Of a stretch of DNA of 8,416 nt, positions 1-6,281 are shown in pieces (the stretch's first letter is position 1; each line of letters begins with the position of its first letter). This stretch comes from CAZPMT01 sp964587655 (GTDB taxonomy: Bacteria; Hydrogenedentota; Hydrogenedentia; Hydrogenedentales; SLHB01). The notes under the pieces were generated by a model. That model was not told the DNA's origin. It saw nothing but the letters and a program-made list of their open reading frames with translations, and did not search any database. The stretch lies in assembly GCA_964587655.1 (NCBI GenBank), contig CAZPMT010000182.1, positions 1 to 8,416 of the forward strand, in the 5' to 3' direction. Position numbers and translations under genes: made by a program.

Positions 1-82
1 GTTACGAACGCATCTCCCATTACCTCTCATTCACCACCCGTCACTGAATGGTTACAGTGCGCGTGCCTCGACTGGCCGGGCG

Positions 83-763
83 TCAGGCGAAGATCAGGAA
101 CACGGTGAGTTGGCACTCGATGATGAGGTGTGCGAGGAAGGGCAATAGGGAGTTGCGGCGTTTGAGGGACCAGTAGGTGGCGATTAGGGAGAAGAGGACC
201 ATGCCTGCGGGCATGAGGAGCGTCGGCCAGACGAGATGGTAGGCGCCCTCGTACAGGGGTATGAGCAGCCAGCCGAATCGGGGAAAAGAAACGCTGAGGC
301 GGCGCAGGAGGAGATAGCGGTGCATGAACTCCCATCCCACGAGCCACGATAGGTTCCATAGGGTGAACTCGAGGACGGATTCGTTGCGGAGGTCGGGAAG
401 TGCCGCGCGGAGCGCCGGAAACAGGCGGACCGATAGCACGGCGAGCAACTCGATCGCAATGACGACTGCGAGAAGGTAGTAGTCGCTTCTGACCCAGCGT
501 TTGATGCCGAAGTAGCCCCAATCCATGCGCGGCAGGCAGAAGACGAAGGGAATCAGGAACCAGGCGGTGAACTTGAAGAGGTCGGCCCCATGAAACATCG
601 GGCGCGGGAAGACGTGACGAAGAAAGATGTCAGCGTACAAAACAAACGCCACGTATCCCAGGACGAGCAGAGTCAGGAGCGCACTGGTGAAGGAAGCGGA
701 CCGGGCGGGCGGCGCGCCATCGGCGGCGGGATTTCGAGACTCTTGCTTCCTGCGGCGCCCCAT
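83..763 (-). CDS. CPBP-like (CAAX protease/bacteriocin-processing) membrane protein
   Basis: This 226-residue protein is strongly hydrophobic, with an Arg/Lys-rich N-terminus (residues 3-10) and roughly six to seven membrane segments (about 26-47, 64-78, 95-113, 132-146, 162-178, 181-198, 206-225). It carries degraded-looking CPBP/Rce1 motifs: motif 1 is W144-E145-x3-R149 instead of the usual E-E-x3-R, motif 2 includes H176 (Y171-x4-H176), and motif 3 is H212-x3-E216. Family members are intramembrane metal-type or glutamate proteases or scaffold proteins; the substrate cannot be told from sequence. The first glutamate, catalytic in Rce1, is tryptophan here, so activity is uncertain, although I recall many bacterial CPBP members having W-E at this place. 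The ATG lies 3 nt after the stop of the upstream DUF1015 gene, and GGAG sits 6 nt before it inside that gene's end, indicating co-transcription and probable translational coupling. Confidence 0.75.
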   Translation of the reverse strand: MGRRRKQESRNPAADGAPPARSASFTSALLTLLVLGYVAFVLYADIFLRHVFPRPMFHGADLFKFTAWFLIPFVFCLPRMDWGYFGIKRWVRSDYYLLAVVIAIELLAVLSVRLFPALRAALPDLRNESVLEFTLWNLSWLVGWEFMHRYLLLRRLSVSFPRFGWLLIPLYEGAYHLVWPTLLMPAGMVLFSLIATYWSLKRRNSLLPFLAHLIIECQLTVFLIFA

Positions 764-766
764 GAA

Positions 767-2029
767 TTACTCCAGGCGGTGAATGACCGCGCCGGACGGG
801 AGCTTCGGGAAGAAGTAGGTGGACTTGTGCGGCATGGGTTGGGCGGCCTCCGCGCAGGCCCGGATCTGTTCGGCGCGGGTCGCCTTGAGCAGAAAACCCA
901 TTCCATATTCGCCGTTGCGGACCTGTTCGAGAACCTTGGCCGCATCGCGCTCGTAGACAAAGCTGGTGTCGGCCGACAGTCCGAGGATGTTCTCGATGAT
1001 TCCCCGGTGAAGGACGGCCACATCAAGGTCCCGCCACGCGGGCGCGCGATCCGTTCCCAGGAAGGCCTCGCGATCAACGTCCTTGAGTTTCAGCAGATAA
1101 GAACCTGAGCCGTGAATGGCGACTGCCAGCGCGCAACCCGGCGTATTGTCAAGGAGGGGGATCGCTTGGTCATCGATGGGTCGCACCTCGAACGATTTTG
1201 CGAGAGTTTCGAGGAAGCGTTCGAGCTCGAAGCCCTCTGGCAGCGCCATGAGACGATGCGTAGGATAGATGGCGAGCCCGGGATCCGAGAGTGAGACGAA
1301 TCCCAGCAACACGTACTCGTAACGCGGCGGCACGGGACCCGGCGAGCGCCCGTCGCGTTCCCGCAGCAGATCGCGATAGGCGCAGGCGGTCCCATAGCGA
1401 TGGTGTCCGTCGGCGATGTAGAGACGCTTGTCGCGGAAGAAAGCGGTGACTTCGTCAGAGGGCGGTACGCGCCACAACTTCTGCGCTACGCCGTCAATAG
1501 TCGTGGCGGTCAAATGCGGCCGATGACCGTCGGTTTGATGAAGGAAGGCGTGCAGGGCGTCATCGGGATCGGCATAGAGCACGAACACGGGACCTAGATT
1601 GGCGCGCGTGGCCTGCATCAGGAGGAAACGATCCTCCATCGTGCGGCGGAAGGTCTGTTCGTGTCCGAGAATGGTGGCGTCGCCCGGCTCGGGGATGCGG
1701 GCCGTGGCAAAAAAGGCGCGGCGCGTGCACTTTGCGCCCCCGGTCCCCGCGAACTCCTGCTCAAGAATGTAGAACGACTCGGCGTCATCCTGGGTCAGCA
1801 CGCCTTGCGATTGCCACGATGCGAAGTCCTGCGCCGCGGCCTCGTAGCGGCTGAGGGCTCCTCTCTCTTCCGGCAGTATGAGGCGCACCATGCTGTAGGG
1901 TGATCGCCATTCGAGTTCCTGGCGCTGTTCCGGAGTGATGACGTCGTAAGGCGGCGTGATCACGGAGTCCAAGGAACCAACCTCGGCCGCGTTGAAGCGA
2001 AGAGCGCGAAATCCCGTTACTTCGAGCAT
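767..2029 (-). CDS. DUF1015 family protein
   Basis: The 420-residue product matches the DUF1015 (COG4198) pattern along its whole length. It begins with a G-F-R-A-L-R-F segment followed by T-P-P-Y-D-V at about 25-30. A G-H-E-x-T block lies near 122-126, and the family's signature I-A-D-G-H-H-R-Y is at about 205-212. The molecular function is not established. The D-G-H-H-R loop recalls the active-site loop of the ParB/sulfiredoxin/SerK fold, so a nucleotide-dependent activity is a possible inference, not something shown. I chose the ATG at 2029 because family members start just before the F-R-A-L-R segment. A TTG seven codons upstream (2050) is an in-frame alternative; neither has a strong ribosome site, though GGAG lies 15 nt before the ATG. 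The length is normal for the family. It is the first gene of a two-gene unit with the CPBP-like protein. Confidence 0.88.
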   Translation of the reverse strand: MLEVTGFRALRFNAAEVGSLDSVITPPYDVITPEQRQELEWRSPYSMVRLILPEERGALSRYEAAAQDFASWQSQGVLTQDDAESFYILEQEFAGTGGAKCTRRAFFATARIPEPGDATILGHEQTFRRTMEDRFLLMQATRANLGPVFVLYADPDDALHAFLHQTDGHRPHLTATTIDGVAQKLWRVPPSDEVTAFFRDKRLYIADGHHRYGTACAYRDLLRERDGRSPGPVPPRYEYVLLGFVSLSDPGLAIYPTHRLMALPEGFELERFLETLAKSFEVRPIDDQAIPLLDNTPGCALAVAIHGSGSYLLKLKDVDREAFLGTDRAPAWRDLDVAVLHRGIIENILGLSADTSFVYERDAAKVLEQVRNGEYGMGFLLKATRAEQIRACAEAAQPMPHKSTYFFPKLPSGAVIHRLE

Positions 2030-2172
2030 AGGTAGTGTGGAAAGCTCCAAACGTCATCGAGACACAGGCGCAACCGGAGACCCCGGATTGTCTTGCGGGG
2101 ATCTTATAGTGCCCGGGTGACGGAATCAAGGGGGACGTTGCGGGATGAGCGCTGGAAGAGGTCATAAGTATT

Positions 2173-2212
2173 GGACGGATCGGACGGATCTGTCGGATCT
2201 GTCGGATCTGTC
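2173..2212 (+). repeat. Tandem array, 9-bp period, constant CGGATC core
   Basis: The array is about 4.4 units of nine bases: GGACGGATC twice, then TGTCGGATC twice, then TGTC. Each unit is a constant CGGATC hexamer plus a variable triplet (GGA or TGT). No inverted partner is visible nearby, unlike the array in hemW. The function is unknown; it may be a remnant of a larger palindromic element. Confidence 0.85.
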
Positions 2213-2215
2213 AGA

Positions 2216-2244
2216 GAGAGACATAGTGAACTATTGCATCTCTC
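2216..2244. other. Small hairpin next to the tandem array
   Basis: GAGAGA (2216-2221) can pair with TCTCTC (2239-2244), and inside it ATAG pairs with CTAT around a TGAA loop, with a small asymmetric internal loop. No T-tract follows, so it is not a standard intrinsic terminator. It abuts the end of the 9-bp array and could mark the array's boundary or act on RNA downstream of rsmG; both are guesses. Confidence 0.4.
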
Positions 2245-2309
2245 ACAGGCCTGCCGCAGGTCGTGCGTTCCTCGCTATGAAATGGCAAGAGTGCCGCTTC
2301 CAGGGAAGA

Positions 2310-2325
2310 CGTTCCACGTGGAACG
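2310..2325. promoter_or_regulatory. parS-like ParB-binding palindrome, site 1
   Basis: CGTTCCACGTGGAACG is a perfect 16-bp palindrome. Its GTTCCACGTGGAAC core equals the core of the widely conserved chromosomal parS site (family consensus close to TGTTNCACGTGAAACA; a GTTCCACGTGGAAC core is used in pseudomonads). It lies in the intergenic stretch 45 bp beyond the rsmG stop. ParB would load here and spread, helping origin segregation and SMC recruitment. No parA or parB gene is within the window. Confidence 0.85.
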
Positions 2326-2370
2326 CCGTCTCTTGGGCGCGGGCGTCTAACGGATGGCATCCGAGCGGGC

Positions 2371-3030
2371 TTAGAAAACGCGAGCGTGGGTGATGATGGA
2401 GAGGGTCCCCCGGCGCAGGCCTCTTGTCGTCCACTCATCCTTTACATGTTCCACGTGGAACGTTTCAGGGATCTGGAGCTTGTCCGCTGGTACTTGGCAC
2501 AGGAAGGAAGCGCCTTCTGGAAGGAAGGACAAGACCTGATGCAGGAGTCTTCCAGGCGCCTCAACCGCCCGTTCTGTGACCAAGTTGGGGCGGAACGCGT
2601 CGGCCGATTCTGGGAAGCTTCCTTCCACGATTACGGTGTTTTCAAATCCGAGGACAGCCGAAGCCTTTCTGAGAAAGGCCACCTTCCTCCAGGACCTCTC
2701 AACCATGACGATCTGGAGGTTTGGGAGCGCCATCTTCAAAGGAATAGCCGGGAAACCACCACCACTCCCGATATCCAGCAGGAGACCCTTGTCTTGGCCG
2801 AGCCTCATAATGACCGGCGCTAGGCTGAGTGCATCAACCAAGTGCGTCCTCTTGAGTGACGGCAGGTCTCCCTTTGACACAAGAGAAGCGTAGCCATTCC
2901 ATTCGCGGACGAGAGAGAGATACTGAGACAACCGCCGCTGAAAACCGGCGGCCGGCGCACATCCAGACTTCAACAGGAGATCCTGAAGCTGTTGCGACAC
3001 AGGGATGCTATCAGAATTCATTCTATTCAT
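2371..3030 (-). CDS. rsmG: 16S rRNA (guanine-527 N7) methyltransferase RsmG (GidB)
   Basis: RsmG methylates N7 of G527 in 16S rRNA using S-adenosylmethionine, and its loss is known to give low-level streptomycin resistance. The 219-residue product has the family architecture. A helical N-terminus ends with the R61-T-H-L-V-D-A-L segment (usually R-H-x2-D-S-L). The SAM-binding loop is D86-I-G-S-G-G-G-F-P-A-I-P-L, then comes an E111 strand end with S-W-R-K-V-A-F-L, and V-T-E-R-A-V at about 151-156 replaces the common V-x-A-R-A. I placed the start at the ATG at 3030; an ATG at 3021 is equally possible. The open frame extends 33 codons further to 3129, but that extension crosses the divergent promoter and is not family-like. 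Residues 190-195 (T-F-H-V-E-H) are encoded by a parS-like palindrome. The usual gidB neighbours mnmG, parA and parB are not in view. Confidence 0.95.
   Translation of the reverse strand: MNRMNSDSIPVSQQLQDLLLKSGCAPAAGFQRRLSQYLSLVREWNGYASLVSKGDLPSLKRTHLVDALSLAPVIMRLGQDKGLLLDIGSGGGFPAIPLKMALPNLQIVMVERSWRKVAFLRKASAVLGFENTVIVEGSFPESADAFRPNLVTERAVEAPGRLLHQVLSFLPEGASFLCQVPADKLQIPETFHVEHVKDEWTTRGLRRGTLSIITHARVF
2447..2462. promoter_or_regulatory. parS-like ParB-binding palindrome, site 2 (inside rsmG)
   Basis: TGTTCCACGTGGAACG contains the same perfect 14-bp palindrome as site 1 and also has the consensus leading T. It is 137 bp from site 1 and lies in the 3' coding part of rsmG, where it encodes F-H-V-E-H near the C-terminus. 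Chromosomal parS sites inside or beside gidB and parAB genes are well known. Two exact cores within 150 bp are very unlikely by chance. Confidence 0.88.
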
Positions 3031-3060
3031 AGTATTCGACTCTTTGCTCGCGCCTCTGCC

Positions 3061-3089
3061 TTGACTTCGCCTTATCCCTATGTTATCGT
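3061..3089 (+). promoter_or_regulatory. Candidate sigma-70-type promoter for apgM
   Basis: TTGACT (3061-3066, five of six matches to the -35 consensus) is followed after 17 nt by TATCGT (3084-3089, four of six to the -10 consensus). This would start transcription near 3096, leaving a leader of about 33 nt before the apgM TTG start. It sits in the 98-nt divergent region between rsmG and apgM. I see no equally good promoter for rsmG on the other strand. Confidence 0.4.
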
Positions 3090-3117
3090 CTTGCCCGTGA
3101 CCAGCTTTCCTGTGAAC

Positions 3118-3122
3118 GGAGG
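3118..3122 (+). promoter_or_regulatory. Ribosome binding site that fixes the TTG start of apgM
   Basis: GGAGG lies 6 nt upstream of TTG at 3129. There is no ATG in this frame near the family's conserved N-terminus. The strong Shine-Dalgarno match and a start right at the expected M-K-Y strand make TTG the start codon. Confidence 0.8.
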
Positions 3123-3128
3123 TCCGCA

Positions 3129-4370
3129 TTGAAGTACCTTGTGCTGCTCGGCGACGGCATGGCCGACTTCCCGTTACCTGAACTTGAAGGCCGTACGCCG
3201 CTTGAAGTGGCCTTTACGCCGTCGATGGACGAGGTAGCCCGGATTGGGGTCTGCGGTCTTTTCTGTCCAATACCCGAAGGTTGTCCTCCCGGCAGCGACA
3301 TCGGCAATCTCTCGCTCTTCGGTTACGATCCTCGCGAGACCTATACAGGCCGCGCCCCGCTGGAAGCCGCCAATCAGGGCATTGTGATTCGGCCCGACCA
3401 GATTGCCTTCCGTTGCAACCTTGTTACGCTCGAAAACGGCCTAATGCAAGATTTCACATCCGGCCATATCCCGACCGAGGAGGCCGCCGTCCTTATCGAG
3501 GCGCTAAACGCCGGACTGACGGGCTTCACGGCAACCTTCTTTCCAGGCGTCAGTTACCGCCATCTTACCATAATCGCCGGCGCTCCTGAAGCGTTGGCTA
3601 ACCTCCAGGCACTCCAGTGTACTCCCCCACACGACATAACGGGCAAACCTTTCGCGGATTATCTCCCGTCGGGACCGGGCGCTGAGCCCATCATCGAGAT
3701 GATGGAAGCGTCGCGACCGATCCTTGAACAGCACCCGGTCAACGCCGCTCGTGCGGTCGCCGGACAACCGCCCGCCACCTCGATCTGGCTTTGGGGCCAG
3801 GGGCGGCCTCCACGCCTTCAGCCCTACCGACAAAGATTCGGAATTTCAGGCGCGGTGATCTCCGCGGTTGACCTGGTCAACGGCATCGGCGTGTCCGCCG
3901 GCCTTCGCGTTATCAAGGTGCCCGGCGCCACGGGCTATCTGGACACCAATTACAAAGGAAAAGTGAGCGCGGCCATCGAGGCCCTCAAGGAGGTCGATTT
4001 CGTCTATGTACACATCGAGGCGCCGGACGAGACGAGTCATGAGGGGCGCGTCGATTTGAAGATCCGCGCAATCGAAGATTTCGACGCGTACGTCGTCGCG
4101 CCGTTTCTCGAATACATGCAGCATCATCCCCACCTGCGCATACTCGTTGCGCCGGACCATATCACTGCAATCCGCAGCCGCACCCACGAGCATGGCCCCA
4201 TTCCCTTCGCGCTCTGCGGCGAGGGGATCACGGCCAACGCCTGCCAGTCATATTCCGAGCGCGCGGCGCAGGAGACCGGGATTCTTCTTACCCAGGGCCA
4301 CACGCTCATCGCGCATATGCTGCGTGCGCCCACCATAGATTTCCCAACCTTGAACCACGTTTCCGAATGA
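3129..4370 (+). CDS. apgM: ApgM-type phosphoglycerate mutase / proposed homoserine kinase
   Basis: The 413-residue product belongs to the archaeal-type cofactor-independent phosphoglycerate mutase family (alkaline phosphatase superfamily, two metal ions, phosphoserine intermediate). Visible features are D9-G-M-A-D at the N-terminus, the nucleophile loop P-P-G-S56-D-I-G-N-L-S, the D300-E-T-S-H304-E-G metal motif, D343-H344 and H353. The ends and spacing resemble the bacterial subgroup annotated as proposed homoserine kinase (TIGR02535). Two roles are therefore open: 3-/2-phosphoglycerate interconversion, or phosphorylation of homoserine on the way to threonine. The adjacent cimA, an isoleucine-pathway gene, favours the amino-acid role; I recall a similar arrangement of this family with lysC and cimA in Geobacter. 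The gene starts with TTG behind GGAGG and is probably the first gene of a plus-strand run. A terminator-like hairpin follows the stop. Confidence 0.9.
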   Translation: MKYLVLLGDGMADFPLPELEGRTPLEVAFTPSMDEVARIGVCGLFCPIPEGCPPGSDIGNLSLFGYDPRETYTGRAPLEAANQGIVIRPDQIAFRCNLVTLENGLMQDFTSGHIPTEEAAVLIEALNAGLTGFTATFFPGVSYRHLTIIAGAPEALANLQALQCTPPHDITGKPFADYLPSGPGAEPIIEMMEASRPILEQHPVNAARAVAGQPPATSIWLWGQGRPPRLQPYRQRFGISGAVISAVDLVNGIGVSAGLRVIKVPGATGYLDTNYKGKVSAAIEALKEVDFVYVHIEAPDETSHEGRVDLKIRAIEDFDAYVVAPFLEYMQHHPHLRILVAPDHITAIRSRTHEHGPIPFALCGEGITANACQSYSERAAQETGILLTQGHTLIAHMLRAPTIDFPTLNHVSE

Positions 4371-4388
4371 TGTAGAACTACCTACACG

Positions 4389-4425
4389 TCTCATGCGCCG
4401 CCAGTACGCATACCCGCGCATGAGA
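4389..4425 (+). terminator. Hairpin after apgM, terminator-like
   Basis: TCTCATGCGC (4389-4398) and GCGCATGAGA (4416-4425) form a perfect 10-bp stem with a 17-nt loop, starting 18 nt after the apgM stop. No T-run follows, so termination may need Rho or the stem may serve to stabilise the mRNA 3' end. The stem is clear; its role is inference. Confidence 0.5.
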
Positions 4426-4444
4426 GATAAACCCAGAAACGGCA

Positions 4445-4480
4445 GTAGGAGTCAGAAGACAGGAGTCAGGAGTCAGAAGG
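4445..4480 (+). repeat. Heptamer array, left arm of an inverted pair
   Basis: The sequence consists of degenerate 7-bp units around GGAGTCA (GGAGTCA, GAAGACA, GGAGTCA, GGAGTCA, GAAGGAA). A 20-bp part (4460-4479) is repeated in inverted orientation at 4574-4593 with one mismatch. It lies between apgM and cimA. Its function is unknown. Confidence 0.8.
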
Positions 4481-4567
4481 AAAGCGAGTTACGTGAAGAG
4501 GGCGTCTTAACATTTGGGTAAAGCATCGAACCGTCTCACGCCGGACGTAACCTGCACGTGGCCAACA

Positions 4568-4599
4568 TTCTGACTTCTGTCTCCTGACTCCTGACTACC
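4568..4599 (-). repeat. Heptamer array, right arm of an inverted pair
   Basis: This is the reverse-complement partner of the 4445-4480 array, built of TGACTCC-type heptamers and ending 30 nt before the cimA start. Between the arms there is a second, nested inverted repeat, GTTACGT (4488-4494) and ACGTAAC (4545-4551), so the whole 4445-4599 block could fold into one long imperfect hairpin in the cimA leader. I found no flanking target duplication. Confidence 0.8.
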
Positions 4600-4629
4600 C
4601 GATTTAGGATACAGAGGAGACGTTTCGCC

Positions 4630-6210
4630 GTGTCCCCCCGAGTTGACATTTACGACGTTACCCTTCGCGACGGGGCGCAGGGTCCTGGCATCAAGTTCAG
4701 CGCCGAGGACCAGATCCGCATCGTGCGCGAGCTCGATGCCTTCGGCGTCCGCTACATCGAGGGCGGCCAGCCAGGATCGAACCCTAAGGCCGCCGACCTG
4801 TTCAGCAGGATCCGCGACCTCCGTCTCGAACAGGCAAAGGTAACGGCATTCGGCAGCACCCGCCATCCAAAATCCGCCATCGAGGACGACCCGAACATAA
4901 AGGCCCTCGTCGACGCCGGCACGGAAGTCGTCACGATCTTTGCGAAGACCTCGCCTCGCCACGTGACGGGCGTCCTGCGCACTTCCCTCGATCACAATCT
5001 TCAGATCATCGACGAGTCGGTGGCGTATCTGCGATCCCACGGCCGGCGAGTCTTCGTCGATGCCGAGCACTTCTTCGACGGCTATGCCGAGGACTCATCG
5101 TATGCGCTTTCCGCGCTTGAGCGCGCCGCGGCGGCCGGCGCCGAGGTGCTCATCCTGTGCGATACGAATGGAGGCCGTCTCCCGCACGAGATCGAAGCGG
5201 CGACCCGGGCGGTTCGCGCGCGTCTCCCCGAAGTGGACATCGGGATTCATACGCACAACGATTCCGGATGCGCCGTGGCGAACACTCTTGCCGCGGTGTC
5301 AGCGGGCGCGGTGCAGGTCCAGGGCACCATCAACGGTTACGGAGAGCGGACCGGGAACGCCAACCTCTCGACGATCGTCCCGAACCTTCAACTCAAGATG
5401 GGCATCCCGGTCGTCAGCCCCGAGCAATTGGCCCGCGTGACGCATATCTCGCACTTGGTGGCCGAACTGGCCAATATGGCGCCTCGCGATTCCGACCCAT
5501 ACGTCGGACGGGACTCCTTCACCCACAAGGCCGGCATGCACGCGGACGCCGTGCGCAAATCCAAGGTGACCTATGAGCACGTCGACCCGACGGTTGTCGG
5601 AAACTGGACGCGGATCACCGTCAGCGAAATGTCGGGCCGCGCAAGCCTGCTCCACAAGGCGTCCGAACTCGGCGTCGAACTCGACGGCGACAACGCCGAG
5701 ACGCGGCGAATCCTCGCGCACGTGAAAGAGTTGGAAAATCAGGGATACGAATTCGAGGGCGCCGATGCCTCACTCGAACTCCTAATGCGGCGCGTCAAAG
5801 GCGAACACCTAAGCTTCTTCAAACTCGACGGTTTCCACGTCACCGTGATTCAACAACCCTCGGCGCCCTCGGCGGTCTCCGTAGCAACGATACTTCTGAC
5901 GCTGCCCGACGGGACCACGAAACATACCGTCGCCGAAGGCAATGGCCCTGTCGACGCACTCAACAGCGCCCTGCGAAAAGCACTCGAACACACCTACCCC
6001 GAACTGCGCGACGTCCACCTCGAAGACTACAAGGTCCGCATCATAGACGCGAGATCCGCCACCCGCGCCAAGACCCGCGTACTGCTAGGCTCCAGCGACC
6101 TCGAAAATAGTTGGAGCACCGTCGGCGTCTCCGAGAACATCCTTTCCGCATCCTATGAAGCCCTCGTCGACAGTATCGAGTTCAAACTCCTGCGAACGCG
6201 CGGCCATTAG
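4630..6210 (+). CDS. cimA: (R)-citramalate synthase
   Basis: CimA condenses acetyl-CoA with pyruvate to (R)-citramalate, opening the threonine-independent route to 2-oxobutyrate and isoleucine. The 526-residue length and the layout fit the long CimA family (TIGR00977) rather than LeuA. The HMGL-like TIM barrel occupies about 1-270, with the catalytic T11-L-R13-D14-G-A-Q segment, the F-D-G-Y-A block (149-153), D178-T-N-G-G, the metal ligands H207-x-H209-N-D, and G-E-R-T-G-N-A-N-L (238-246). A linker follows, then a C-terminal allosteric domain of the LeuA-dimer type (about 395-520), which in relatives senses isoleucine. The start is GTG at 4630, giving the expected V-D-I-Y-D-V-T-L-R-D opening; GAGGAG lies about 10 nt upstream, slightly far. 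No promoter stands out in the 259-nt gap to apgM, which is occupied by a hairpin and the inverted heptamer arrays. Confidence 0.95.
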   Translation: MSPRVDIYDVTLRDGAQGPGIKFSAEDQIRIVRELDAFGVRYIEGGQPGSNPKAADLFSRIRDLRLEQAKVTAFGSTRHPKSAIEDDPNIKALVDAGTEVVTIFAKTSPRHVTGVLRTSLDHNLQIIDESVAYLRSHGRRVFVDAEHFFDGYAEDSSYALSALERAAAAGAEVLILCDTNGGRLPHEIEAATRAVRARLPEVDIGIHTHNDSGCAVANTLAAVSAGAVQVQGTINGYGERTGNANLSTIVPNLQLKMGIPVVSPEQLARVTHISHLVAELANMAPRDSDPYVGRDSFTHKAGMHADAVRKSKVTYEHVDPTVVGNWTRITVSEMSGRASLLHKASELGVELDGDNAETRRILAHVKELENQGYEFEGADASLELLMRRVKGEHLSFFKLDGFHVTVIQQPSAPSAVSVATILLTLPDGTTKHTVAEGNGPVDALNSALRKALEHTYPELRDVHLEDYKVRIIDARSATRAKTRVLLGSSDLENSWSTVGVSENILSASYEALVDSIEFKLLRTRGH

Positions 6211-6245
6211 TCTCGATATCTCCGTGGTCAGTCTCTCTTCTCAAT

Positions 6246-6272
6246 CACGAAGCTCACGAAACACACGAAGAG
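6246..6272 (+). repeat. Three-unit array, 9-bp period, constant CACGAA core
   Basis: CACGAA recurs at 6246, 6255 and 6264, exactly 9 bp apart, with triplets GCT, ACA and GAG between. The last triplet contributes to the AGAGG ribosome site of hemW, so the array overlaps a working signal. This is the same hexamer-plus-triplet format as the arrays at 2173 and 6361, with a different hexamer. Confidence 0.75.
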
Positions 6273-6273
6273 G
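6269..6273 (+). promoter_or_regulatory. Ribosome binding site supporting the ATG start of hemW
   Basis: AGAGG (extended AAGAGGAAG) lies 8 nt upstream of ATG at 6282. The alternative GTG at 6495, nearest the conserved HemW N-terminus, has no usable Shine-Dalgarno sequence before it, because the inserted element now occupies that place. Confidence 0.65.
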
Positions 6274-6281
6274 AAGACAGA

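Larger units (their letters stand above)
2030..2370. other. Gene-free stretch between rsmG and the DUF1015 gene
   Basis: This 341-nt stretch has no convincing gene. The plus-strand open frame from 2145 translates the tandem array into D-L-S-type repeats and then runs into antisense rsmG, so I treat it as chance. The stretch contains, from left to right, a weak CCCCG/CGGGG inverted repeat (2081-2100) in the DUF1015 leader, a 9-bp tandem array (2173-2212), a small hairpin (2216-2244) and a parS-like palindrome (2310-2325). Because rsmG and DUF1015 are both on the minus strand, a promoter for DUF1015 should lie here, but I could not identify one with confidence. Confidence 0.7.

Noticed and set aside
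42..59. CACTG/CAGTG inverted repeat just after the CPBP-like gene
   Set aside because: A 5-bp stem with an 8-nt loop and no T-run is too weak to call a terminator; the left 82 nt otherwise show nothing recognisable.
2081..2100. CCCCG/CGGGG inverted repeat in the DUF1015 leader as a riboswitch or attenuator
   Set aside because: A single 5-bp stem without conserved aptamer features cannot support such a call.
2145..2393. Plus-strand open frame with D-L-S repeats
   Set aside because: The repeat peptide is just the translation of the 9-bp DNA array, there is no convincing ribosome site or family resemblance, and the frame continues into antisense rsmG.
3031..3129. 33-codon upstream extension of rsmG to an ATG at 3129
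   Set aside because: It would overlap the apgM start and promoter region, is not family-like, and leaves no room for divergent promoters; the ATG at 3030 (or 3021) gives the normal RsmG length.
4957..4970. CCACGTGAC within cimA as a third parS-like site
   Set aside because: It shares only the CACGTG centre and lacks the flanking palindromic bases required for parS.
4507..5070. Long minus-strand open frame opposite cimA, with similar ones opposite hemW and inside rho
   Set aside because: These are antisense or out-of-phase shadows typical of GC-rich coding DNA; the sense frames match known families end to end.
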